Of a stretch of 64,000 nucleotides of DNA, positions 35,556 to 42,598 are shown piece after piece (within the stretch, counting starts at the first letter, position 1; each line of letters begins with the position of its first letter). Both the position numbers and the translations under genes were made by a program. The stretch covers positions 1-64,000 of the forward strand of contig NZ_JANQIM010000006.1 of assembly GCF_028282165.1 (NCBI RefSeq). Direction: 5' to 3'. The stretch comes from Winogradskyella sp. (GTDB lineage: Bacteria; Bacteroidota; Bacteroidia; Flavobacteriales; Flavobacteriaceae). The notes beneath the pieces were generated by a model. That model was not told where the DNA came from, searched no databases, and saw only the letters and a program-made list of their open reading frames with translations.

Positions 35556-36272
35556 TTAGATTTTGCGCGCTCGTAACATCTCTCTTTTTCCTGGTGGGCC
35601 TGGAAGACGTTCCACCGTAAAACCGATAGCTTCCATAGCACGTCTTACACTACCTTTGGCTGAGTAGGTGACCAAAACACCATTATCCTTTATAGCTTTA
35701 TACATAATGCTGAATATGCCTTCAGTCCAGAGTTCAGGCTGCACACGTGCGCCAAAAGCATCAAAATAAATGATATCAAAAACACTTTCGTCTTTAATAT
35801 CCCTAAAGAACTTTTGTTGTTTTTCGAGTTGAAAATAAGATGAGACTTTATGTCTTTCTTCCCATGTAACTTGATGCAATTGTTCAAATTGCGCTTGATG
35901 TGCTTGGGAAATCAATGCTACATAATTCAGTTGTTCAATTTCATCAGCTTCTACAGGGTAAGCTTCTACGCCAACATAATTGATGCTCTGCTTAAGTTGT
36001 TCTGCTTGTATTAAAGTGAGGAAAGCATTGAGTCCTGTGCCAAAGCCTATTTCGAGGATATTTATGGGATGAGATCCTGAAGCAAGTTCAGGATGACGAG
36101 AGCCTTCATGAGATACTGAATCGAGTTCAGTACAGAAGAAAAGCAAACCATGTTTTATAAACACATGATTTGCTTCTTGTATGGCACCGTGGATGGAATG
36201 GTATTGTTCGTTCCAATCTTCAATCTGAATGGTCTTTGAACCATCGGAAGTGGTGATGATCTTTCGCTTCAA
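35556..36272 (-). CDS. mnmD: tRNA (mnm5s2U34) methyltransferase MnmD
   Basis: The stand-alone methyltransferase half of MnmC, which makes 5-methylaminomethyl-2-thiouridine at the tRNA wobble base using SAM. It has 238 residues with SAM motif I ILEIGFGTGLNAFL (about 76-89), GVEAYPVE, IIYFDAFGARVQPELWTE and GVLVTYSAKGSVRRAM. The C-terminus GFTVERLPGPPGKREMLRAR is diagnostic for the MnmC methylase. Just before motif I, about 20 residues (LDSVSHEGSRHPELASGSHP) are encoded by two copies of a palindromic repeat, so the gene carries an in-frame repeat insertion and is longer than typical (about 220). Confidence 0.95.
   Translation of the reverse strand: MKRKIITTSDGSKTIQIEDWNEQYHSIHGAIQEANHVFIKHGLLFFCTELDSVSHEGSRHPELASGSHPINILEIGFGTGLNAFLTLIQAEQLKQSINYVGVEAYPVEADEIEQLNYVALISQAHQAQFEQLHQVTWEERHKVSSYFQLEKQQKFFRDIKDESVFDIIYFDAFGARVQPELWTEGIFSIMYKAIKDNGVLVTYSAKGSVRRAMEAIGFTVERLPGPPGKREMLRARKI
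36069..36133. repeat. Palindromic repeat pair inside mnmD
   Basis: Two copies of an ATGAGATnCTGAA-N5-TTCAGnA element (36069-36099 and 36107-36133). The core is CCTGAAGCAAGTTCAGG, and ACTGAATCGAGTTCAGT in the second. A third relative lies in the icmF gene at 57984. The insertion keeps the reading frame. Confidence 0.85.
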
Positions 36273-36276
36273 TTAG

Positions 36277-36732
36277 TTATTGAATCAGTAGTTTCTTAAT
36301 CTTAGGGATTGGTCCCGTACACTCAGTTTTATGACAAGCTAAACAGTTGTTAATCGCAGCATTGTAACGTGCTTTCAACTCAGTATTAGACAATGTATCA
36401 ACAACCGTTTGCTGTGATTCGATAAACACATTCACAAAATTGTTCCAAACAGCTGTTCTCTGATGACCCTTGCTCATTTCGGCAGAGTGAAGTTTCATCA
36501 AATCCAATGGCATTGTTGTTGGCACTTCCCCATTAACGATTTGATGCTTTAGCTGTAAATTATAAGCATACAAGGCGTTCATAAAATTTGCCATCTCCGA
36601 AGGCTTATACATTACCAATTCGGGTTTAGCATCAGCTTCGGGCTCTTTTTGTTCAGCTTTTTGTTGACAACTCAAACAGAGTAGCAAAAAGACACAAATT
36701 GTAAAATGCTTATTGCTCAAGAAGGACACCAT
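36277..36732 (-). CDS. Small c-type cytochrome-like lipoprotein
   Basis: A 151-residue predicted lipoprotein starting at MVSFLSNKHFTICVFLLLCLSC, with lipobox Cys near residue 22. A helical domain follows, and one haem-binding motif CLACH (NNCLACHKTECTGPIPKIKKL) lies near the C-terminus. The helical bundle with a C-terminal CxxCH is like cytochrome c prime folds. The frame is open for 26 more codons upstream, but those lie deeper in the DUF4920 gene and precede the signal peptide. The chosen start overlaps DUF4920 by 23 bp. Likely acts in the periplasm, electron partner unknown. Confidence 0.7.
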   Translation of the reverse strand: MVSFLSNKHFTICVFLLLCLSCQQKAEQKEPEADAKPELVMYKPSEMANFMNALYAYNLQLKHQIVNGEVPTTMPLDLMKLHSAEMSKGHQRTAVWNNFVNVFIESQQTVVDTLSNTELKARYNAAINNCLACHKTECTGPIPKIKKLLIQ

Positions 36733-37213
36733 CAGCAAGAAATTGGTATTCGAATTTAGGCTCGGTAATGGCTGCAATTTCTTCTTCAGATTTTCCTGCA
36801 TCTTCTGCATAATGTCTTAGTTCATCTACTGAAGTTTCGGTCACAAAAGCTTTACCATTTACCACAACTTCGCCCTCAGCATTTAATGGCATAAAAAACC
36901 CATAATCCTTAAACTTCACCATGACTTCATTATTGTCTCCCATATCCAATTTCATCCAGCAACCTTTCTTAGAGCATACATCAATGATTTTTCCTTTCAT
37001 TTTGGCATTAACGGTATCACCAGCTTTTAAACCTTTGTAATGCACCATCATCCGCTCGGAAGATAGGGCATCTGAATCATTGATTTCCATCCCGAACGAT
37101 GCATACGCGATTTCTTGCTTTATCTCTTCTACCTTTTCTTCTGTTGTTTTATTCTCGTTTTTACATGAAAATACTAGAGTTACAACGGCTAATAGATAAA
37201 TTATTTTTTTCAT
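36710..37213 (-). CDS. DUF4920 family lipoprotein
   Basis: A 167-residue lipoprotein (lipobox VFSC, Cys17) with an OB-like DUF4920 domain: SSERMMVHYKGLKAGDTVNAKMKG, DVCSKKGCWMKLDMGD, VMVKFKDYGFFMPLNAEG and VVNGKAFVTETSVDELRHYAEDAG. The CSKKGCWM and Phe-rich strand are diagnostic; the two Cys may bind metal or form a disulfide. It is the first gene of a minus-strand run (DUF4920, cytochrome, mnmD) divergent from ilvE. The adjacent haem protein suggests a redox or copper-related role, which is inference only. Confidence 0.88.
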   Translation of the reverse strand: MKKIIYLLAVVTLVFSCKNENKTTEEKVEEIKQEIAYASFGMEINDSDALSSERMMVHYKGLKAGDTVNAKMKGKIIDVCSKKGCWMKLDMGDNNEVMVKFKDYGFFMPLNAEGEVVVNGKAFVTETSVDELRHYAEDAGKSEEEIAAITEPKFEYQFLADGVLLEQ

Positions 37214-37300
37214 TTTTATATGTATTTCAATTGATTTTTCCGAATTACAAATTTACGAAATTTAAGCCAATATTACCTTTTATTAACCGCTTTGATTTTG

Positions 37301-37308
37301 TATTTTTG
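37301..37308 (+). promoter_or_regulatory. -7 box of ilvE
   Basis: TATTTTTG matches TAnnTTTG, 23 bp before the ATG at 37332. The -33 region has only TTT-type sequence at the usual distance. Confidence 0.55.
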
Positions 37309-37331
37309 CAGAAAATTAAAACGCTCTTTTG

Positions 37332-38402
37332 ATGGCAGAAATTCACCCTAACGAAATCGTTGTAGTAAAATCCGAAAACACTAAAATCAATTCTGTCGAT
37401 TTTAGCAATTTAATATTTGGTCGCGTCTTCACTGACCATATGTTTATTTGCGATTTTGAAGATGGTAAATGGCAACCGCCTAAAATTATGCCTTATCAGG
37501 CCCTAACAATAGAGCCCTCTGCCAGAGTATTTCATTATGGTCAAGCAGTTTTTGAAGGTATGAAAGCCTACAAAGACGCTAATGGCAATATCTTTTTGTT
37601 TAGACCTGACGAAAATTTTAAGAGAATTAATAAGTCTGCAGCCCGATTAGCGATTCCCGAATTTCCTGAATCCTACTTTTTCGAAGGGATGAAAACCTTG
37701 CTAAAATTAGATAGTGATTGGATTAAACCTGGCATTGGTAACTCCCTTTACATTCGTCCATTTGTTATTGCGACAGAACCTGCAATTTCAGCTTCACCAG
37801 CAGCGACCTATAGATTTATGATTATTTGTTCGCCTGCAAAGGCCTATTATAATGAGCCTGTACGTGTACTTTTTGCTGAAAAGTATAGCCGTTCTGCTGA
37901 TGGCGGTGTTGGTTTTGCTAAAGCGGCTGGCAATTATGCCGCGCAATTCTACCCGACAAGTTTGGCACAAGAAAAAGGCTTTCAGCAAATCATTTGGACC
38001 GATGCTTCCACCCACGAATATCTGGAAGAAGCTGGCACGATGAATATCTTTTTCAGGGTTGGTGATAAATTAATAACGGCTCCAAACAACGATCGTATAT
38101 TGGATGGTGTAACACGTAAGAGTGTGATTCAACTTGCAGAAGACTTGGGTATAGATTACGAAGTAAGACGTGTAAGCGTTAAGGAAATTAAATCTGCTGC
38201 AAAAGATGGCAGCTTAAAAGAAATCTTTGGTGCTGGTACTGCCGCAGTTATTAGTCCAGTTTCAGCTTTTGAACATGGTGGTGATGTTTTTGAAATTCCA
38301 GAGATTGAAAATGCTTATGCATCCTTATTTAAAAAGACCTTAATGGACATTCAGCATAATCTATCCGAAGATAAGCATGGTTGGAGACATGAAGTTCGTT
38401 AG
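37332..38402 (+). CDS. ilvE: Branched-chain amino acid aminotransferase
   Basis: A class IV PLP enzyme that makes (or starts degradation of) valine, leucine and isoleucine. From ATG 37332 (a TTG codon directly before it is not needed) there are 356 residues. The motifs are ARVFHYGQAVFEGMKAYKD, LFRPDENFKRIN, FIRPF-like segment SLYIRPFVIA, the PLP-lysine context GFAKAAGNYA (near residue 200), TDASTHEYLEEAGTMNIFF and ILDGVTRKSVIQLA. The stop codon TAG is the beginning of a heptanucleotide tandem repeat. Confidence 0.96.
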   Translation: MAEIHPNEIVVVKSENTKINSVDFSNLIFGRVFTDHMFICDFEDGKWQPPKIMPYQALTIEPSARVFHYGQAVFEGMKAYKDANGNIFLFRPDENFKRINKSAARLAIPEFPESYFFEGMKTLLKLDSDWIKPGIGNSLYIRPFVIATEPAISASPAATYRFMIICSPAKAYYNEPVRVLFAEKYSRSADGGVGFAKAAGNYAAQFYPTSLAQEKGFQQIIWTDASTHEYLEEAGTMNIFFRVGDKLITAPNNDRILDGVTRKSVIQLAEDLGIDYEVRRVSVKEIKSAAKDGSLKEIFGAGTAAVISPVSAFEHGGDVFEIPEIENAYASLFKKTLMDIQHNLSEDKHGWRHEVR

Positions 38403-38449
38403 GTGTTAGGTGTTAGGTGTTAGGTGTTAGGTGTTAGGTGTTAGGTGTT
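38401..38449. repeat. Heptanucleotide tandem repeat, 7 x AGGTGTT
   Basis: Seven perfect AGGTGTT units starting inside the ilvE stop codon, then AGGTGAAAC. Copy number should vary by slippage. It cannot alter IlvE itself because the first in-frame stop is retained. Confidence 0.95.
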
Positions 38450-38490
38450 AGGTGAAACTAGTATATACTTTTAGAGTTTCAAAGGTTTAA

Positions 38491-38877
38491 TTATTTTTCC
38501 AAAATCTCTTTTATATGCGGTTTAAAGTAGTTTGGACCTTTTAGAACTTTGCCATCTTCTCTGTAAATTGGTTCACCGTCTTCACCCAACTTACTCATAT
38601 TGCTGCGTTGAATTTCCTCAAAGACTTCTTCTATTTTATGTTGTAGACCATGTTCAATAATCGTTCCACAAAGAATATAGAGCATATCGCCAAGGGCATC
38701 TGCCACTTCAACCAGATCATTATCATTGGCAGCTTCAAGATATTCTTCATTTTCTTCACGCATTAGTTTGTAGCGCAGCATATTTTTTTCTAATCCCAAA
38801 TTGGCTTTTGGAGTTTCTAGATATCCTAACTTAAAAGCGGTGTGGAATGCCTTTACAGCATTGATTTTGTCTTGCAT
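38491..38877 (-). CDS. MazG-like nucleotide pyrophosphohydrolase
   Basis: A 128-residue all-alpha NTP pyrophosphohydrolase of the MazG/PRA-PH type (PF01503). The metal-binding pattern is ExxEE in LMREENEEYLEAA followed by EVADALGDMLYILCGT (ExxDxxxD). The C-terminal part SKLGEDGEPIYREDGKVLKGPNYFKP is characteristic of the phage- and flavobacterium-type members. Likely a house-cleaning enzyme for aberrant dNTPs. Divergent from a small membrane protein gene. Confidence 0.88.
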   Translation of the reverse strand: MQDKINAVKAFHTAFKLGYLETPKANLGLEKNMLRYKLMREENEEYLEAANDNDLVEVADALGDMLYILCGTIIEHGLQHKIEEVFEEIQRSNMSKLGEDGEPIYREDGKVLKGPNYFKPHIKEILEK

Positions 38878-38899
38878 AAGAGTTTCGTTTGTTAGTGCT

Positions 38900-38907
38900 T
38901 AAATTTG
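38900..38907 (+). promoter_or_regulatory. -7 box of the small membrane protein gene
   Basis: TAAATTTG matches TAnnTTTG, 23 bp before ATG 38931. A small inverted repeat (CGTAT/ATACG) lies between the box and the start. Confidence 0.5.
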
Positions 38908-38930
38908 TATCTTCGTATAAAAATACGCTA

Positions 38931-39116
38931 ATGTTTTCTACAGGTCAATGGATTTTTGCAATTTTATTTTTTGTCGCATTTGTGATTGCTATTGCTTACC
39001 AATATCGTAAGGACAAAAAGATACACAAAGCTTACTACAAGGGCACGGTTTGGATACTGATTGCTTTTATCGGTTTTATTGGTATGATCGCTGCCGTTAA
39101 GTTTCTTTTGACCTAA
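38931..39116 (+). CDS. Small two-TM membrane protein, 61 aa
   Basis: The ATG at 38931 starts MFSTGQWIFAILFFVAFVIA, one TM, followed by a basic loop (YQYRKDKKIHKAYYKG) and a second TM (WILIAFIGFIGMIAAVKFLL). The open frame begins 14 codons earlier at TTG, but that extension contains the promoter box. Positive-inside rule puts both ends outside. It resembles the short uncharacterised membrane proteins common in Flavobacteriaceae. Function unknown. Confidence 0.75.
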   Translation: MFSTGQWIFAILFFVAFVIAIAYQYRKDKKIHKAYYKGTVWILIAFIGFIGMIAAVKFLLT

Positions 39117-39124
39117 ATCTCTCT

Positions 39125-39145
39125 AGTTGTTTCACACAACTTTTC
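39125..39145 (+). terminator. Weak terminator after the small membrane protein gene
   Basis: Stem AGTTGT / ACAACT (39125-39130 and 39136-39141) followed by TTTTCT. Short stem and weak T-tract. Confidence 0.4.
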
Positions 39146-39256
39146 TGCACTTAAAATAGTCTCTCAGTTTCTATGTCTTAGACATTTACAATCTCTTATT
39201 TGCTGAATTCAGTCAAAATTTACTAACTTCATTGAGACTATTAACCAAACAACCAA

Positions 39257-40585
39257 ATGCTAACAACATATAAAGTCGTTAGCCTCACAGTGCTTTTCTC
39301 TCTCCTATTGTTTCCATGTTGGAGTCAGAATTACTTAGGCTATACTGTAGACAATTATGCGGGTGTTCATGCCGTAAGTTATAATCCGGCTATGATTATA
39401 TCCACCTATCAAAAAACAGATATTAATATCGCGTCTGTAAGTGCCTTTGGCGGAAGCGACTATTTTGGCATCGATGTCGGAAGCCTTATAAGCACTGATG
39501 AAGTTTTTACATTTGATGACGATACCGATAGATTTCCTAATGACAATAATGACTTTTTTGCCAATGCTGATATTTTGGGGCCATCGGCCATGTTTAGATT
39601 GAATGACAAGAGTAGCATAGGTGTCATCACAAGAGTCCGTGGTCTTTTTAATCTCAGTGAAATCAACGGCAAACTCTATGAAAATTTAGTCGATCAATTT
39701 GAAAATGATGAGGATTTTAGTTTCGACTCCCAAAACCTTTCTGGAACGGTCCATGCCTGGACAGAGATTGGTGTGTCTTATGGTCGGGTATTATTAAAAA
39801 AAAGTCAGCACGAATTGACAGGTGGAATCACCCTAAAGTATTTACTAGGCGCAGGTGGGCTTTTTGCGAGTAGTCCGGGATTGGAGGGCGAATTTATTGG
39901 TAATACCGAAACCCTACAAACACGAGGGTTTTTAAATTATGGGAAAACACAGGATTTTGACAGAGACAATGTCTTGTTTGATAACTTAGAGTATGGCTTG
40001 GGCTTGGATTTAGGATTTATATATACATGGTCTGCAAGCACTGCCGAAGACGACGTTAAATTACAAAATCCTTATACCTTAAAAGTTGGCGTTTCAGTCA
40101 CTGACATTGGTTCTATTAATTACAATCAAGCAGAAATCACCTCTTATAATTTAAACGCTTCGGTAAGCACAACGACTTTTCAAGAAGATATCGAGGAATT
40201 TTTGGATAATAATTACGATAGTACCGCAGATAATCAAAATGCCAGAATTCAATTACCGACTGCTTTGCATATCCTAGTCGACTACCATCTCACCAAAAAA
40301 TGGTTTGTGAGTGTACAATCTGATGTATCCTTGGTCGAGCGACGTGTTGAACGCAGTAATACGATTACTAATGTATTGACGCTCTCCCCTCGATATGAAA
40401 CCAAATGGTTTGGTTTTTATCTCCCTGTTAGCCTTAGACAATCTGAAGATGTCGTTGTTGGTGGCGGCTTTAGACTCGGACCACTAAGTGTTGGCTCTGG
40501 ATCTGTGTTTAGCAACTTCTTATCTAATAGTTCTAAAACTGCAGACCTCTTTGTTGCCCTTAAAATACCCATCTACAATAAGTAG
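39257..40585 (+). CDS. DUF5723-type outer-membrane protein
   Basis: A 442-residue predicted outer-membrane barrel. The signal peptide (to about residue 24, CWSQ) is followed by NYLGYTVDNYAGVHAVSYNPA, the usual beginning of DUF5723 domains. Further strands are SSIGVITRVRGLFNLS, ELTGGITLKYLLGAGG, YTLKVGVSVTDIGSINYN and WFGFYLPVSLRQSEDVVVGGGFRLGPLSVGSG. Longer homologues add OmpA domains; this one has none. Function unknown. Confidence 0.78.
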   Translation: MLTTYKVVSLTVLFSLLLFPCWSQNYLGYTVDNYAGVHAVSYNPAMIISTYQKTDINIASVSAFGGSDYFGIDVGSLISTDEVFTFDDDTDRFPNDNNDFFANADILGPSAMFRLNDKSSIGVITRVRGLFNLSEINGKLYENLVDQFENDEDFSFDSQNLSGTVHAWTEIGVSYGRVLLKKSQHELTGGITLKYLLGAGGLFASSPGLEGEFIGNTETLQTRGFLNYGKTQDFDRDNVLFDNLEYGLGLDLGFIYTWSASTAEDDVKLQNPYTLKVGVSVTDIGSINYNQAEITSYNLNASVSTTTFQEDIEEFLDNNYDSTADNQNARIQLPTALHILVDYHLTKKWFVSVQSDVSLVERRVERSNTITNVLTLSPRYETKWFGFYLPVSLRQSEDVVVGGGFRLGPLSVGSGSVFSNFLSNSSKTADLFVALKIPIYNK

Positions 40586-40856
40586 CAAAGTGTTAAAACT
40601 CATTTTATGTTTAGGGATTTACGGTTTTAAGTTGTTCTATAATAAAAGCAACTATGATCTTTCTCTATATTATTTTGGTTTTGGTGTGCATTAATGGCCT
40701 CTTGTTATTTTACAGTGTTAATAAAAATGACAACTCTTAAGCTAGGCACCTTACTATTCCTTACACATATCCTTTAAATTATCAGGGATTATTTTGATAT
40801 AAGTTTGCTTAGAGCTATCTTTAAAATCCCTTCCCTTAGTTAATGACATTTAAAAA
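40586..40856. other. Intergenic region before the signalling module
   Basis: About 270 bp with no firm gene. A 28-codon frame from ATG 40654 to stop 40738-40740 would encode a hydrophobic peptide (MIFLYIILVLVCINGLLLFY plus a short polar tail); without a promoter box or known relatives it stays a guess. AT-rich otherwise. Confidence 0.4.
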
Positions 40857-40874
40857 ATACCCGTTACTGGGTAT
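40857..40874 (+). promoter_or_regulatory. Operator-like dyad upstream of the protease/kinase operon
   Basis: Perfect dyad ATACCC-GTTACT-GGGTAT. A near copy stands at 45060-45078. In both, exactly 22 bp separate GGGTAT from the -7-type box, so the site overlaps or abuts the -33 region, where an activator would bind. The LuxR-type regulator at 44438-45058 is the natural candidate. Confidence 0.6.
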
Positions 40875-40896
40875 GTGTTGGTGTGTCGTATTAGCA

Positions 40897-40904
40897 CACC
40901 TTTG
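40897..40904 (+). promoter_or_regulatory. Weak -7 box of the protease/kinase operon
   Basis: CACCTTTG matches TAnnTTTG except for its first base, 27 bp before ATG 40932. A poor box is consistent with activator dependence on the dyad upstream. Confidence 0.45.
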
Positions 40905-40931
40905 TAATGTTGACTAATTAATCCAACCCTT

Positions 40932-41039
40932 ATGAAAAATTTGACTCCTCCCTTGACCCGATTTCCATTAGGTCATATGACTTGTAAAGCTTTAGCTGTT
41001 TTTGTGTTTGTGTGTTTGTTTAATTCTTTAAAAAGATAG
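40932..41039 (+). CDS. Short ORF, 35-aa peptide at the head of the signalling operon
   Basis: ATG 40932 to TAG 41039 encodes MKNLTPPLTRFPLGHM, then TCKALAVFVFVCLFNSLKR, a peptide with a short hydrophobic stretch. Its ATG sits at almost the same distance from the dyad (58 bp) as the ATG of the gene behind the second dyad (57 bp), in a matching context (ACTAATTAATCC and ACTAATCAATCC). Its stop is 2 bp before the protease gene start. It may be a leader peptide coupling translation, or a small signal peptide. No relatives recognised. Confidence 0.5.
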   Translation: MKNLTPPLTRFPLGHMTCKALAVFVFVCLFNSLKR

Positions 41040-41041
41040 TT

Positions 41042-42100
41042 ATGACAGAGCAACAAGCAGATAAAATTTTCCAAATAGTTGAGGACGATATTTATGATCT
41101 TGTAAAAACAGAGATTGGTTTTAAGCACTTAGCGTTAAAAAAAGAAAATGATAACTTTTATTATTTAGAGTTTTCTTATAACAAAGAAAAATTAAATGAA
41201 ACAGAAGCTAAAAATCTAAAAGATAAGATCAATAGTTATTTCTTGACAGTGAACACGGTAGATACATTGCTAATAAAGAATATTGAGCTATTCACTACCG
41301 AACAACGAGAGCTAATTGAAATTGACGAGTCTTTTAAGTCAATTCCCAAACGAGAGCTAGAAAGTTTTTTAAAAATTGATGCCGAAAACATAGTAGCTAG
41401 TGAAGCTTATGAGTTTTATTCAAATCACAAGAAAGATAAACAGAAAAATGATGCAAAAGTTATACTAAAAGCAGGGGATACAATTAATAATGATGGTGAA
41501 AGTGGTACTTTAGGTGCAATTATTAAATTAGATAAAATCAGCGATTATTTTATAGTTAGTAACCATCATGTAATTGCCCATAGTGGAAAATGTACAGGAA
41601 GTGTTATTAAAGATAGTCTACAAAATGGTATTGCAACATTATATTGGGGAATATTCAATAAAACACATGATATAGCATTAGCCAAAGTATGTAACTCTAA
41701 AAATATTATTGTTGAATCTGGAACACCAATTCATAATTTTGGTAAAATAATAAAGCCATCACTAGACATGAAAGACTGTGCTTCATGGACAAATTCTCGT
41801 GAAAAAAGTGGCGGAATGGTATACTCATCAAGAGCTATAGTCCGAATTAAAAGTAATCTTTTTAAAGATCAAATTTTGCTAAAAGATTTGTACTTAAAAA
41901 ATGGAAACTCGGGCTCTATAATAGTTTCAAAAAATGGCAGTGACACTCCAAACGTAATTGGAATATGCGTTGGAGGTAATCTCAGCTCAAAGATTGACAT
42001 AGCTAACAAACTTAGCAATTTATTTCATCGAGAAATAACACCCTCTAATACCAATAATTGCCTTCAAATCCATTCAGTTAACTTTAAATCTTTTCATTAA
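41042..42100 (+). CDS. Cytosolic trypsin-like serine protease
   Basis: A 352-residue protein with no signal peptide or TM. The C-terminal part (about 150-335) is a trypsin-like double barrel with a plausible triad: His176 in FIVSNHHVIAHSG, Asp210 in THDIALAKV and Ser290 in LKNGNSGSIIV. The N-terminal 85 residues form a separate alpha/beta domain (KIFQIVEDDIYDLV, FYYLEFSYNKEKL). Intracellular trypsin folds of this kind are seen in signalling and defence contexts. The gene begins 2 bp after the 35-aa ORF and is followed by an unknown protein and a histidine kinase, so it probably belongs to that signalling module. Target unknown. Confidence 0.75.
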   Translation: MTEQQADKIFQIVEDDIYDLVKTEIGFKHLALKKENDNFYYLEFSYNKEKLNETEAKNLKDKINSYFLTVNTVDTLLIKNIELFTTEQRELIEIDESFKSIPKRELESFLKIDAENIVASEAYEFYSNHKKDKQKNDAKVILKAGDTINNDGESGTLGAIIKLDKISDYFIVSNHHVIAHSGKCTGSVIKDSLQNGIATLYWGIFNKTHDIALAKVCNSKNIIVESGTPIHNFGKIIKPSLDMKDCASWTNSREKSGGMVYSSRAIVRIKSNLFKDQILLKDLYLKNGNSGSIIVSKNGSDTPNVIGICVGGNLSSKIDIANKLSNLFHREITPSNTNNCLQIHSVNFKSFH

Positions 42101-42121
42101 TTAACAAATAAATATTAAACT

Positions 42122-42598
42122 ATGGATTTTATCAAAATTGACAGAACGACTAGTTCAGAACAGAAAATTCCACTCTTTGATGATGATCTTCTTGATCTAG
42201 ATCTTTTCGGTTATTTTACCATTACATCTGAAAGTGGAAGCAGTAGAACAATAATAGAAAAACTTAAAATAAAAGTTGAAAATGATTCATTAAACAAAGA
42301 TCATTTTTTAAAAAGTGCTTTTATTTGTGACAGGCCCCTAATAAACAACGATAGTTTCTATACTATTGTGATTAATTTAAAAAAAATAACACCACCACCA
42401 AAACCTACACCATCTCAACCAGAAATAGATGTAATAAAAAATAGAATATTGATGGATTCTAGCACCCTAATTTATTCATACATTAATATCTATAGTAATG
42501 ATAATGAAGAAATTACTAACTGCTCCGATATCGATTTTTTCGAAACGGGTCCCTACCCTGAGCATAAAAAAGGTAACATTCTTGTTGGCAATCCATAA
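42122..42598 (+). CDS. Unknown protein between protease and histidine kinase
   Basis: A 158-residue soluble, acidic protein. The N-terminal half (KIPLFDDDLLDLDLFGYFTI, TIIEKLKIKVEND, FYTIVINLKKI) appears beta-rich. A proline linker (TPPPKPTPSQPE, about 90-101) leads to a second part with TLIYSYINIYSNDNEEITNC. No family recognised. Its stop codon directly abuts the kinase ATG (TAA then ATG), so translation is coupled. It could be an adaptor or protease substrate, but only position argues for this. Confidence 0.7.
   Translation: MDFIKIDRTTSSEQKIPLFDDDLLDLDLFGYFTITSESGSSRTIIEKLKIKVENDSLNKDHFLKSAFICDRPLINNDSFYTIVINLKKITPPPKPTPSQPEIDVIKNRILMDSSTLIYSYINIYSNDNEEITNCSDIDFFETGPYPEHKKGNILVGNP

Noticed and set aside
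40654..40740. 28-aa hydrophobic ORF before the signalling operon
   Set aside because: No promoter or conservation evidence, and hydrophobic short frames are common in AT-rich DNA. Mentioned in the region note only.
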